NCBI RefSeq assembly: GCF_050875635.1
Contig: NZ_JBPAOH010000015.1
Location: 1 to 64,000, forward strand
Direction: 5' to 3'
Length of the DNA stretch: 64,000 nt
Source of the DNA: Hassallia sp050875635
GTDB lineage: Bacteria; Cyanobacteriota; Cyanobacteriia; Cyanobacteriales; Nostocaceae
A program made the translations under genes and the position numbers. Position 1 is the stretch's first letter; each line of letters opens with the position of its first letter. Positions 7,844-15,313 of the stretch are shown here, in pieces. Below the pieces are notes generated by a model. That model worked only from the letters and a program-made list of their open reading frames with translations. It ran no database searches and was not told the DNA's origin.

Positions 7844-8143
7844 ATGCAAAATACATTATTTGATAAAATCTTCCGTGACAGCGATGGCAATATTGTTATA
7901 GCTCAGATGCCAAATCTACCAATTATTCTCTGGGTAACAGCTAGTTTGCTCAAACTAGTTTTTCCAACAGGCGAAATTAATACAGGGTTAGACGCACTTG
8001 CTTTTGGCTCTTTGTTTACTTGGGCGTGGCTAGAATTATTTCAAGGCGTTAATTATTTTCGTAGGGCACTAGGTCTTGGCGTGCTTATTGCTGTTATGGT
8101 GTCAAGAACTGTGGGTATTGATGTACTTGGTTTCTCTCTTTGA
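7844..8143 (+). CDS. Small conserved membrane protein
   Basis: A 99-residue protein starting at the ATG at 7844 (MQNTLFDK). An upstream in-frame start at 7826 would add six residues. Three hydrophobic helices are visible at about 23-40, 50-66 and 74-95, separated by TGEINTGLD and QGVNYFRRALG. No signal peptide cleavage site or enzymatic motif is seen. The pattern looks like a conserved cyanobacterial hypothetical family, but I cannot name it. It is divergent from the Uma2 gene, with 136 bases between starts. Confidence 0.7.
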   Translation: MQNTLFDKIFRDSDGNIVIAQMPNLPIILWVTASLLKLVFPTGEINTGLDALAFGSLFTWAWLELFQGVNYFRRALGLGVLIAVMVSRTVGIDVLGFSL

Positions 8144-8484
8144 TGAGAGAGGTGATGATGCGATCGCGCAGCGAAACGCCTTAGTTGATGCGATCGCACG
8201 TCAGGTATGTTTGAAACTGATTATAGGCGATTATGCTTGGTAAATCAGCCTTATAGCAAAGCGCGGCGATCGCTATGGACTCTATATCTATGATGCGATC
8301 GCGTAGCGAAACAAAATTCAAAACCCAATTTCCTTTCCAGGTGCGATCGCAAGCTACCTGCCCATCTATTGTTAGTAGATCCTTATAAGTAAAAATGGTT
8401 GATCGTGTTGGGTTGTGCAAAGCAATTGCCAAAAATATGTTAGTCAGTGCGATCGCTTAGGATAAATAAAAAGAGGATTAAGTG
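8144..8484. repeat. HIP1-dense spacer with a dispersed 37-bp repeat
   Basis: A gene-free spacer with at least six GCGATCGC octamers. Bases 8266-8302 (HIP1, then TATGGACTCTATATCTATGAT, written here as two halves TATGGACTCTA and TATCTATGAT, then HIP1) recur at 10160-10196 with a single difference. A minus-strand frame of 83 codons crosses the spacer but is dominated by HIP1 translations and is not called. Confidence 0.7.
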
Positions 8485-8817
8485 ATGCAACTAGAAGAAT
8501 ACTTCAACTTTCTTGCAGCTAATGATATTCGGCTTAATGGTACGCGCATAGGTATTGAAACTATCCTTTACGAGTATATTTATCGCGCCCGCACGCCAGA
8601 AGAAATCGCACAAATTTATACATCGCTTACCCTCGAACAAGTCTATGCGACGATTTTGTATTACCTCCACAACAAAGAAGCCGTGAGTAATTATATTACT
8701 GACTGGTTAGAGTCGGGACACAGAATGCGAGAAGAACAACGACGCAACCCTTCACCTGTTGTACAGAAATTAATGCAATTCAAAGCAGAAAGAGAAGCGA
8801 TGAAAAAAGGCAAGTAA
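8485..8817 (+). CDS. DUF433 family antitoxin
   Basis: A 110-residue protein of the DUF433 family, the usual antitoxin partner of DUF5615 PIN-like toxins. The core is LNGTRIGIETILYEYIYRARTPEEIA followed by LTLEQVYATILYYLHNK, a small helix-turn-helix-like DNA-binding unit, here in two segments at about residues 17-65. The charged C-terminal tail (REEQRR to AMKKGK) probably wraps the toxin. AAGAGGA at 8471-8477 favours the ATG at 8485 over the GTG at 8482. The stop overlaps the toxin start (TAATG), implying coupled translation and an autoregulated operon. Confidence 0.85.
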   Translation: MQLEEYFNFLAANDIRLNGTRIGIETILYEYIYRARTPEEIAQIYTSLTLEQVYATILYYLHNKEAVSNYITDWLESGHRMREEQRRNPSPVVQKLMQFKAEREAMKKGK

Positions 8818-9188
8818 TGCTTAAGTATTTAATGGATGAAAATGTAAATCCAGTTTATATAAATCAATTACGACGAAGAAAACCTTATTTAGTAATTCGT
8901 GCAATAGGAGAACCAGATACACCTTTGAAGGGAACTTTAGACCCGGAAATTATTATTTGGTGTGAAGCACATAATTTTGTATTGGTAACAAATAATCGTA
9001 CCTCTATGCCTGTACATTTAGTTGACCACATAAATACAGGTCATCATGTACCGGGTATTTTTATACTCAACCCTGATATGGGTATTGGTGAGACAATTGA
9101 AGAATTGATTTTAGTTTCTGAAGCTTCTTTTGAAGAAGAATATCAAGACCAAATTGTTAATCTGCCAATTTTGGGAATGAGGTTATGA
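8817..9188 (+). CDS. DUF5615 family PIN-like toxin
   Basis: A 123-residue PIN-like protein, predicted to be the RNase toxin of a type II toxin-antitoxin pair with the preceding DUF433 gene. Acidic residues typical of the fold are present: Asp7-Glu8 in YLMDENV, Asp41 in TLDPEII, and the ValThrAsnAsn segment (LVTNNRTS) where family members often have TND/TRD. The length is normal for the family. The start overlaps the antitoxin stop by one base. RNA target unknown. Confidence 0.85.
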   Translation: MLKYLMDENVNPVYINQLRRRKPYLVIRAIGEPDTPLKGTLDPEIIIWCEAHNFVLVTNNRTSMPVHLVDHINTGHHVPGIFILNPDMGIGETIEELILVSEASFEEEYQDQIVNLPILGMRL

Positions 9189-9391
9189 AGTGAAGATGGT
9201 TGATAATGTTGGGTTGCGCTTTGGTGGTCAAAAATAATCGCAGCAAAACAACCACACTTAGGAATATGGATAAAATAAAGTACAAAACTTTAAATTTTGT
9301 AGGGTATGTTATCGTACCGAAAGTACCGCATCACCTCGGATTTTAGGTGAGTTTACATGACTTATTCTAACAAGTGATACAAGAATCGTGC

Positions 9392-9793
9392 CTAGCTCAT
9401 TAAGTATGTATCAAGTTCTAAATACTGAGAAAATAAGCCATCTATACTAGCTAGTTTCGCTTGATAAACAAGTGCTGTAGCGATAATCAAGCGATCAAAA
9501 GGGTCTTTGTGGATAGGAGATAAGCTGACAGCTTTGTAAGCAATTTCAGCAGTTATCGTCAGCAATGTAATTCCAGATGGTTCCAAAGCATCCTGAAGCC
9601 AGCGATCAATAGCGCAAGGTAATTCCAGTCGTCCCCGTTGTTGTGCTAAAGCTACTTCATAGCAAGATACGGGTGAAATACCTACTTGATCGGCTGTTTC
9701 TATAACTTCTCGCCAGTGGGCTGGAAATCGCTCAAACTCTTGAGTAATAAACCAAATCCAAATATGGGTATCAAGGACAATTATTTGAGACAT
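9392..9793 (-). CDS. vapC: PIN-domain toxin, VapC type
   Basis: A 133-residue PIN-domain RNase toxin. The four acidic positions are visible: Asp in VLDTHIW, Glu in SCYEVA, Asp pair in KDPFDRLIIATAL, and Asp in ASIDG. I start it at the ATG at 9793 (MSQIIVL). The upstream TTG at 9799 is weaker. It overlaps the 3' end of the antitoxin gene by 13 bases, giving translational coupling. Family members cleave tRNA or rRNA, but the target here is unknown. Confidence 0.88.
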   Translation of the reverse strand: MSQIIVLDTHIWIWFITQEFERFPAHWREVIETADQVGISPVSCYEVALAQQRGRLELPCAIDRWLQDALEPSGITLLTITAEIAYKAVSLSPIHKDPFDRLIIATALVYQAKLASIDGLFSQYLELDTYLMS

Positions 9794-10002
9794 TCCCAAT
9801 CTTGTTCCTCAATCATGGGACTGACCAAATCGCCCAAAGTTTTACCTTTCCCCGCGATCGCATCTGGGGGAGTGCGGCGTAATTCTTGTTGTGTAGTATC
9901 GGAAATAATCGTCACAATCACACGAGCTTTAGATATTTTTGGCTCATCATTTAGCCACTTAACCTGACCATTTTCAATAATGGCTTCATAGCTTTTAAGC
10001 AT
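9781..10002 (-). CDS. Antitoxin of VapBC-type pair
   Basis: A 73-residue small protein, MLKSYEAIIENGQVKWL at the start, followed by a beta strand RVIVTII and an acidic C-terminal tail (GDLVSPMIEEQDWECL) of the type that blocks PIN toxins. An excellent Shine-Dalgarno GGAGG precedes the ATG. It resembles the short VapB-like antitoxins paired with PIN toxins in cyanobacteria, with the N-terminal half likely to be the DNA-binding swapped-hairpin. The role is inferred mainly from its overlap with the toxin gene. Confidence 0.8.
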   Translation of the reverse strand: MLKSYEAIIENGQVKWLNDEPKISKARVIVTIISDTTQQELRRTPPDAIAGKGKTLGDLVSPMIEEQDWECLK

Positions 10003-10324
10003 TGCTTCCTCCGGATTTCAAGCCTAATTAGGCATGACAAAAAGCATCTTTACATCTCCAAAGTTACCATGAAAAATCATCGTTTGAGCGATTGTAAGTA
10101 TTCTCAGCTTGGCGTTTTGTTCGATTCGCTATAAAATATTATTTTTTTGCTTGAGTTAGGCGATCGCTATGGACTCTATATCTATCATGCGATCGCTCTC
10201 AACACCACCATAGGCGTAGGCGTAGCCGCTTTATAATCTATGTGGATGATGCGTAGATGTAGCCCAACCCAGGCATCTTTAGCGCTTGCTTCTAAACCAT
10301 GTTCCTTGAACAAACCATTTGATG
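10003..10324. repeat. Gene-free region with dispersed HIP1-bounded repeat
   Basis: Holds the second copy of the 37-bp HIP1-bounded repeat (10160-10196; first copy 8266-8302) and a run GGCGTAGGCGTAGCCGC near 10212. A plus-strand frame at 10240-10464 is mostly the complement of the sunset-domain gene. No other gene seen. Confidence 0.65.
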
Positions 10325-10597
10325 CTACCTTGGCGCTTTACGCCAAGAAGAAGCGATTGCTTCTGACTCTGTACAAAACCATTTCTCTCCCCGTGTTGGA
10401 TCAATTACTGTTGATTCATAATCCTCTGTACCCGGAACGTGATAAACTTTGGCTCCCGTATTAATGGAGATATTGCCTTTGATATTGCATCCTGGTTTAG
10501 TGATAGATGTAATTAGAGATGGAAAGCGACTACCGTTGAGTTCCATTGCAAAAATAGCAATAACAGCCATAACAGTAATACCGATAAACTTTTGCAT
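10325..10597 (-). CDS. Secreted sunset-domain protein
   Basis: A 90-residue protein with a short signal peptide or N-anchor (MQKFIGITVMAVIAIFAM) followed by a sunset domain: CNIKGNIS, KVYHVPG, Y..T.I and GEKWFCTESEAIASSWRKA. The sunset domain is a small module found in secreted or cell-surface proteins and at the ends of nucleases. Its ligand is unknown. The two cysteines (in GCNIKG and WFCTE) could pair. It stands alone, divergent from the oxidoreductase gene. Confidence 0.8.
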   Translation of the reverse strand: MQKFIGITVMAVIAIFAMELNGSRFPSLITSITKPGCNIKGNISINTGAKVYHVPGTEDYESTVIDPTRGEKWFCTESEAIASSWRKAPR

Positions 10598-10834
10598 ATG
10601 TTATTGTTAACATTTGAGAGAAAGTATATATTAAGTCTTTCATCGTTCAGCTAGCATCTGTATTACCACTGATACCCTTTCGCTGAATGCGAAATCACCA
10701 ATCAAGACTTTATAGTAAAAAAACCGATCGCAAAGCGGAAGAACCCACGATAATACTAATATTGCTTTTAGCAATCAGCCAGAAGCTGAGATAATGACTG
10801 CTCAAGGCTTTTAATTCAACTTAACAAATTGACT

Positions 10835-11857
10835 ATGAATCCAGAACAAGTCAAAAGTTCTCTAAATATTTCGCCAGCGATACGTGTGGGAGTACTGGGT
10901 TTTGGCGGTTTAGGACAAGCTGCCGCTAAAGTACTCGCTGGTAAACGAGAAATGATTTTAGTCGCAGCAGCGGACAAAGAAGGCTATGCTTACACCAATG
11001 AGGGTTTAAATGCTCAAAATTGTATTACAACTTATAACTCTCAAGGTTCGGTGGGTTATTTAGAACCAACTGGTACTTTAACAAGTCGCAGTATTCAGGA
11101 ATTAATCGAAAGCGCTGATTCTGTAGATGGGTATTTTCTCGCTTTACCAAACCTACCGAATAACTTTATTGCCTCTGTAACGCAGGAGTTTATTAAATCC
11201 GGTTGGCGTGGGGTGTTAGTCGATGCAATCAAGCGAACCAGCGCGGTAGAACAACTGCTGGCGATGAAAGAAGAATTGCAAGCTGCGGGAATTACTTACA
11301 TGACAGGGTGTGGTGCAACACCAGGTTTGTTAACCGCTGCCGCTGCATTAGCCGCACAAAGCTACGCGGAAATACATAAAGTTGAAATTACCTTTGGGGT
11401 GGGAATTGCTAACTGGGAAGCTTACCGCGCCACGATCCGCGAAGATATTGCCCATATGCCAGGTTATAGTGTAGAAACTGCCAGAGCAATGACTGATGCG
11501 GAAGTAGAAGCATTGTTGGATAAAACCAATGGCGTGCTTACCTTAGAGAATATGGAACATGCCGATGATGTGATGTTGGAATTGGCAGGGATAGTGGAAC
11601 GCGATCGCGTTACAGTTGGCGGTATAGTCGATACCCGCAATCCCAAAAAGCCCCTCAGCACCAATGTGAAAATAACTGGACGCACCTTTGAAGGTAAAAT
11701 TTCCACCCATACCTTCATCTTAGGAGACGAAACCAGCATGGCAGCAAATGTCTGTGGACCCGCTTTCGGCTATCTCAAAGCTGGTATGCAATTGCACAAA
11801 CGCGGCATTTATGGAATATTCACCGCTGCGGAAATTATGCCCCAGTTCGTCAAGTAA
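10835..11857 (+). CDS. Saccharopine-dehydrogenase-like oxidoreductase
   Basis: A 340-residue NAD(P)-binding protein. It starts at the ATG at 10835, because the upstream TTG at 10829 is weaker. The Rossmann motif GVLGFGGLGQAAAK is near residues 17-30, followed by AADKEG and, near the middle, the conserved block GCGATPGLLTAAAALA. The sequence corresponds to a family found in nearly all cyanobacteria and annotated as saccharopine dehydrogenase-like. True saccharopine dehydrogenase activity is not established, and the substrate is unknown. It is cytosolic and single-gene. The start is divergent from the sunset-domain gene by 237 bases. Confidence 0.85.
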   Translation: MNPEQVKSSLNISPAIRVGVLGFGGLGQAAAKVLAGKREMILVAAADKEGYAYTNEGLNAQNCITTYNSQGSVGYLEPTGTLTSRSIQELIESADSVDGYFLALPNLPNNFIASVTQEFIKSGWRGVLVDAIKRTSAVEQLLAMKEELQAAGITYMTGCGATPGLLTAAAALAAQSYAEIHKVEITFGVGIANWEAYRATIREDIAHMPGYSVETARAMTDAEVEALLDKTNGVLTLENMEHADDVMLELAGIVERDRVTVGGIVDTRNPKKPLSTNVKITGRTFEGKISTHTFILGDETSMAANVCGPAFGYLKAGMQLHKRGIYGIFTAAEIMPQFVK

Positions 11858-11913
11858 TAGTTAGGAGAACGGAGTAGGAGTTAGGAATTTTGAATTTTTC
11901 ACTCCTTACTTTC

Positions 11914-11943
11914 GTACAGACGTTCCTCACCGAACGTCTCTAC
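11914..11943. repeat. Palindromic GTAGAGACGTTC-type repeat
   Basis: GTACAGACGTTC (11914-11925) and GAACGTCTCTAC (11932-11943) form a stem with one mismatch. It is a member of the palindrome family also at 26698-26726 and 63324-63352. It lies between convergent genes and may end transcripts from either side. Confidence 0.6.
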
Positions 11944-11953
11944 CTAACTTGTT

Positions 11954-12511
11954 CTAAGTTGGTGGACTTTCTGGAGAGAAAACTTCTAACATATTTTCCT
12001 CAGGCAGTGATTCTGGTGTTTGAATTATAAATGGCAAACATGCGCCGATAAGACCGCGCTTAATGCGTTCTGGTGTCTCTGCAAATACTACAAACAAAGG
12101 ATATATACTATTTATTCCCTCATTCAAAATATGGTTATAGCGGGGAGGCATGAGCCACTGATATTCTTTATCTAGCCAAACTTGAGTTTGTCGCCAGCGT
12201 CCCAATAACTCAGAAAAATCTTCGTGGGGACGATGAATGAAAACCAAAATTTCCACACCGCTTTTAATTTTCCACTCCGGGTCGCACATTAAAATTGCCA
12301 CATCACAAGGTAGGCAAATAGTCGTTTTTTCTGCTGAGGTGTTGCAAAGACGGACAATTGGTAGAGGAATAGTGATAACGCTTTCATCTGGACGGCGTAA
12401 ACTGGGAATCATTTCCAAGTATGGTCGATGTTGCTTGAGGAGTGCGATCGCCGACAAGGAATTGCTATACTCAGCCAAGCTAGTTTCGTAATAATATTTT
12501 TGCACAAGCAT
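11954..12511 (-). CDS. Conserved hypothetical protein
   Basis: A 185-residue protein I do not recognise. It has a compact alternation of beta strands (VITIPLPIVRLC, TICLPCDVAILM, VEILVFIHRP, YPLFVVFAET) and several Trp/Tyr residues (RWRQTQVWLDKEYQWLMPPRYN). There is no signal peptide or membrane helix. It lies downstream of pilC in the same direction but is separated by 143 bases containing a strong inverted repeat, so cotranscription with the pilus genes is doubtful. Codon use looks like its neighbours. Confidence 0.65.
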   Translation of the reverse strand: MLVQKYYYETSLAEYSNSLSAIALLKQHRPYLEMIPSLRRPDESVITIPLPIVRLCNTSAEKTTICLPCDVAILMCDPEWKIKSGVEILVFIHRPHEDFSELLGRWRQTQVWLDKEYQWLMPPRYNHILNEGINSIYPLFVVFAETPERIKRGLIGACLPFIIQTPESLPEENMLEVFSPESPPT

Positions 12512-12525
12512 AATTTCATAAATTA

Positions 12526-12616
12526 GTTAGGAGTTAAAAGTGAGGAGTGAGAAGTTAAGAATAAAATTTATTATTTATAAGTTAAAACTTAAAACAAAGA
12601 GTTTTTAACTCCTAAC
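12526..12616. repeat. Inverted repeat after pilC (possible terminator)
   Basis: GTTAGGAGTTAAAA (12526-12539) and TTTTAACTCCTAAC (12603-12616) are perfect 14-bp inverted arms. Further AACTCCTAACTC units follow to 12640. The structure lies 39 bases past the pilC stop on the minus strand and could end the pil transcript. GTTAGGAGTTA units recur before petA (about 58855-58880) and near 11865-11885. Confidence 0.6.
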
Positions 12617-12654
12617 TCTTAACTCCTAACTCCTAACTCCCAACTTTTAATCGT

Positions 12655-13875
12655 CTATCCCAGCTTTTCAAATACCTTAAACAGAGGCAGGTACATCGCC
12701 AGCAAAATTGTGCCAACCATTCCCCCCAGAACCACAATCATAAGTGGTTCCAAAATGCTGGTTAGTGCTTTTACTGCCTGCTCGACTTCATCTTCATAAA
12801 AATCGGCAACTTTCATCAACATTCCATCTAATTCACCAGTTTCCTCGCCGATACTAATCATTTGAATTGCCATCGGCGGAAAAACTTTTTCTTTTTGCAA
12901 GGCAATGCTGATCATACCTCCTTGTTGAATTTCTGCACGCGCTCCATCAATAGCATTAGCAACTACTTGATTTCCTGAAGTGTCGCGGACAATTTCCAAA
13001 GAAGTAAGAATTGGTACGCCTGAACGAGTCAAAGCACCAAAAGTCCGGCTAAAACGGGCAACTGCGGATTTTTGGATCAAGTCACCAAATAACGGCATTT
13101 TCAGAGAAAGGCGATCGATAGTTTGGCGACCAACAGCAGTTTTGTAGTACTGCTTATAGGCAATTCCCGTACCGATAAAAATGCCAAAAATAAGAAAAAT
13201 TCGCCAACTTCTAAAAATTTCACTACAAGTCATCAAGAATTGCGTTAGAGGAGGTAATTCAGTGCCTATATCTTTAAAAATCCCCGCAAAAATTGGGATG
13301 AGAAAAATCGTCATTCCCAGAAAAATTGCAGTTGCCAAAAAACCTACAACCATTGGATAAGACAACGCTGATTTAATTTGGTTTTGTAATCGGGCAACAT
13401 CTTCTAATAATTTGGCTAAACGATTCATTACTTCATCTAAAACACCGCCCACTTCACCGGCTTGAACCATGCTGACATACAAACCATCAAAACATTGAGG
13501 ATGCTTCCGCATCGAGTCAGAAAGATTCATACCGTTTTGGACATCAGCACTAATGTCTATCAGCGATTGTTTTAGTTTAGGATTAGTACATTGCTCAGAC
13601 AGCACCCCCAGACTTCTGACAATTGCTACTCCCGCATTGATTAGAGCCGCAAATTGACGAGAAAAGACAGCTTTATCCTTAACGGAAACCTTAGTCATTG
13701 CTGTCTGTAATTTGTTCAAGTCAAAGCTGCCGAAACCTTGAGCTTGTTTAAGTTCTTGAACTACAAAACCCTGCTGTCTAAGAGTAGTACGTGCTTGCGC
13801 TACCGATTCCGCAACAATTTTTTCTGTTCGCGATTTTCCTTGAGAATCTCGAACACGAGCAACAAAGTTTGGCAT
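12655..13875 (-). CDS. pilC: Type IV pilus inner-membrane platform protein PilC
   Basis: A 406-residue GspF/PilC family protein, the inner-membrane platform on which the pilus motor ATPases act. It has two tandem GspF domains (about 70-195 and 272-395), the first with QFAALINAGV, the second with TFGALTRSGVP, and hydrophobic helices at about 170-195, 220-240 and 375-400. The N-terminus (PNFVARVRDSQGKSRTEKIVAES) is the usual cytoplasmic start. It is the third gene of pilB-pilT-pilC, all minus strand, separated from pilT by 184 bases holding heptamer repeats. It serves motility and DNA uptake. Confidence 0.95.
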   Translation of the reverse strand: MPNFVARVRDSQGKSRTEKIVAESVAQARTTLRQQGFVVQELKQAQGFGSFDLNKLQTAMTKVSVKDKAVFSRQFAALINAGVAIVRSLGVLSEQCTNPKLKQSLIDISADVQNGMNLSDSMRKHPQCFDGLYVSMVQAGEVGGVLDEVMNRLAKLLEDVARLQNQIKSALSYPMVVGFLATAIFLGMTIFLIPIFAGIFKDIGTELPPLTQFLMTCSEIFRSWRIFLIFGIFIGTGIAYKQYYKTAVGRQTIDRLSLKMPLFGDLIQKSAVARFSRTFGALTRSGVPILTSLEIVRDTSGNQVVANAIDGARAEIQQGGMISIALQKEKVFPPMAIQMISIGEETGELDGMLMKVADFYEDEVEQAVKALTSILEPLMIVVLGGMVGTILLAMYLPLFKVFEKLG

Positions 13876-13901
13876 GGATTATATAGATTTTGGATTGGTA
13901 A

Positions 13902-13968
13902 TTGGGCAATGGGCAATGGGCAATGGGCAATGGGCAATGGGCAATGGGCAATGGGCAATGGGCATTGG
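13902..13968. repeat. GGGCAAT heptamer array
   Basis: About nine near-perfect tandem GGGCAAT units in the pilT-pilC gap, followed by a C/T-rich stretch and CCCCATG units to 14045. The opposing orientation of the two blocks could give a hairpin between the genes. Confidence 0.9.
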
Positions 13969-14059
13969 TAATAATTCTTTTTTTCCCTTTTCCCTTTTCC
14001 CTTTCCCCCTTTTCAATTCCCCATGCCCCATGCCCCATGCCCCATTAGCCATTGTTAAA

Positions 14060-15169
14060 TTAATGCGCTTTGACAGCTCCTGCTGCTTGTGGCGGCGCAC
14101 CTCCAATGAGACGCTGAATTTCATCCGGCTTGGAAGTCTTAGACATTGCCGCTTCAAAAGAGATATTTCCGGCTTTGTACATATCAGCTAAAACCTTCTC
14201 TAGAGTTTGCATACCTAACTTACCGCCGGTTTGTATAGCCGAGTAAATTTGTGCCGTTTTACCCTCGCGAATCAAGTTGGAAATAGCAGGAGTAACAATC
14301 ATAATTTCTTGAGCCATCACCCGACCAAACTCGCCTGGTTTAGGATTTTTTCTGGGAACCAAAGTTTGGCTAAATACAGCGACTAGCGAGTTAGATAATT
14401 GCACCCGTACCTGAGTTTGTCTTTCATGTGGAAAAACGTCAACAATCCGGTCAATAGTTTGTGCTGCTGAACTGGTGTGCAAAGTGCCAAATACTAAGTG
14501 TCCTGTTTCTGCCGCACTAATAGCCAAAGAAATTGTTTCCAAATCGCGCATTTCCCCTACCAGAATAATATCTGGGTCTTCCCGCAACGCTGCTTTTAAG
14601 GCATTAGCAAAACTCTTGGTATCTTCACCAAGTTGCCGCTGGTGAACTAAGCTTTTAATCGGTTCGTAAACAAATTCAATTGGATCTTCAACAGTTAAAA
14701 TATGTTCTGCTCTGGTGCGGTTAATCAAGTCAATCATTGCCGCTAAGGTCGTGGTTTTACCTGAACCTGTGGGACCTGTTACTAAAATCAATCCTCTGGG
14801 TTTTTCTGACATTTCCCGCACTACATTTGGCAGACCTAATTTATCAAAGTTAGGAATTTTGGAACTTAACGCCCGCAAACAAGCAGCATAAGAACCACGC
14901 TCTTTATAAACGTTGACACGAAAGCGAGCTAAACCTTTAACTCCATAGCTACAATCGAGTTCCCATGTTTGCTCAAGCGTTTTCCGCTGAGTATTATTCA
15001 GCATACTAAAAATCAGCCTTTGGCACTGATCGCCTGTTAATGCTTCATCACCAATAGGTGTCAGTTTGCCGCTGATGCGAAAGTAGGGAGGTAAACCTGC
15101 GGATAAATGTAAATCCGAGCCACCCATTTCAATCATCCGCTCCATCAAGTCTTCAATCATCATTTCCAT
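14060..15169 (-). CDS. pilT: Type IV pilus retraction ATPase PilT
   Basis: A 369-residue hexameric ATPase that powers pilus retraction. It has an N-terminal PAS-like segment with GGSDLHLSAGLPP, the Walker A motif GPTGSGKTT at about residue 130, the Asp box DPIEFVYE, Walker B with DPDIILVGEMRD, and the His box HTSSAAQTIDR. Retraction-type features such as the AIRNLIRE-like helix are represented by AISNLIREGK. Start residues 1, 3 and 4 are all Met. The first is used here. It lies between pilB and pilC, the classic cyanobacterial order. Expected to act at the cytoplasmic face of the inner membrane. Confidence 0.95.
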   Translation of the reverse strand: MEMMIEDLMERMIEMGGSDLHLSAGLPPYFRISGKLTPIGDEALTGDQCQRLIFSMLNNTQRKTLEQTWELDCSYGVKGLARFRVNVYKERGSYAACLRALSSKIPNFDKLGLPNVVREMSEKPRGLILVTGPTGSGKTTTLAAMIDLINRTRAEHILTVEDPIEFVYEPIKSLVHQRQLGEDTKSFANALKAALREDPDIILVGEMRDLETISLAISAAETGHLVFGTLHTSSAAQTIDRIVDVFPHERQTQVRVQLSNSLVAVFSQTLVPRKNPKPGEFGRVMAQEIMIVTPAISNLIREGKTAQIYSAIQTGGKLGMQTLEKVLADMYKAGNISFEAAMSKTSKPDEIQRLIGGAPPQAAGAVKAH

Positions 15170-15189
15170 AATTTTGTTTCCTTTTGTTA

Positions 15190-15313
15190 TTTGTTAATTG
15201 ATAGTTGATAGTTGTTGGTTCTTGGTTGATAGTTGTTGGTTTTTGGTTAATAGTTAACTACTAACTACTAACCACTAAAAAACAACTACTAATTACTAAC
15301 TACTAACCACTAA
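15190..15313. repeat. TTGATAGTTGTTGGT / ACTAACTACTAAC repeat block
   Basis: The pilB-pilT gap contains direct TTGATAGTTGTTGGTT units followed by ACTAACTACTAACCACTAA units of the opposite sense. Together they could fold into a long imperfect stem. Similar CTAACAACTAACAACC sequence occurs at about 56195-56245. Confidence 0.7.

Noticed and set aside
7708..7890. N-terminal extension of the Uma2 frame at 7144
   Set aside because: The added 61 residues are not family-like and overlap the oppositely oriented small membrane protein gene.
8181..8432. 83-codon minus-strand frame
   Set aside because: It runs through HIP1 octamers and a dispersed repeat, and has no ribosome-binding site or recognisable domain.
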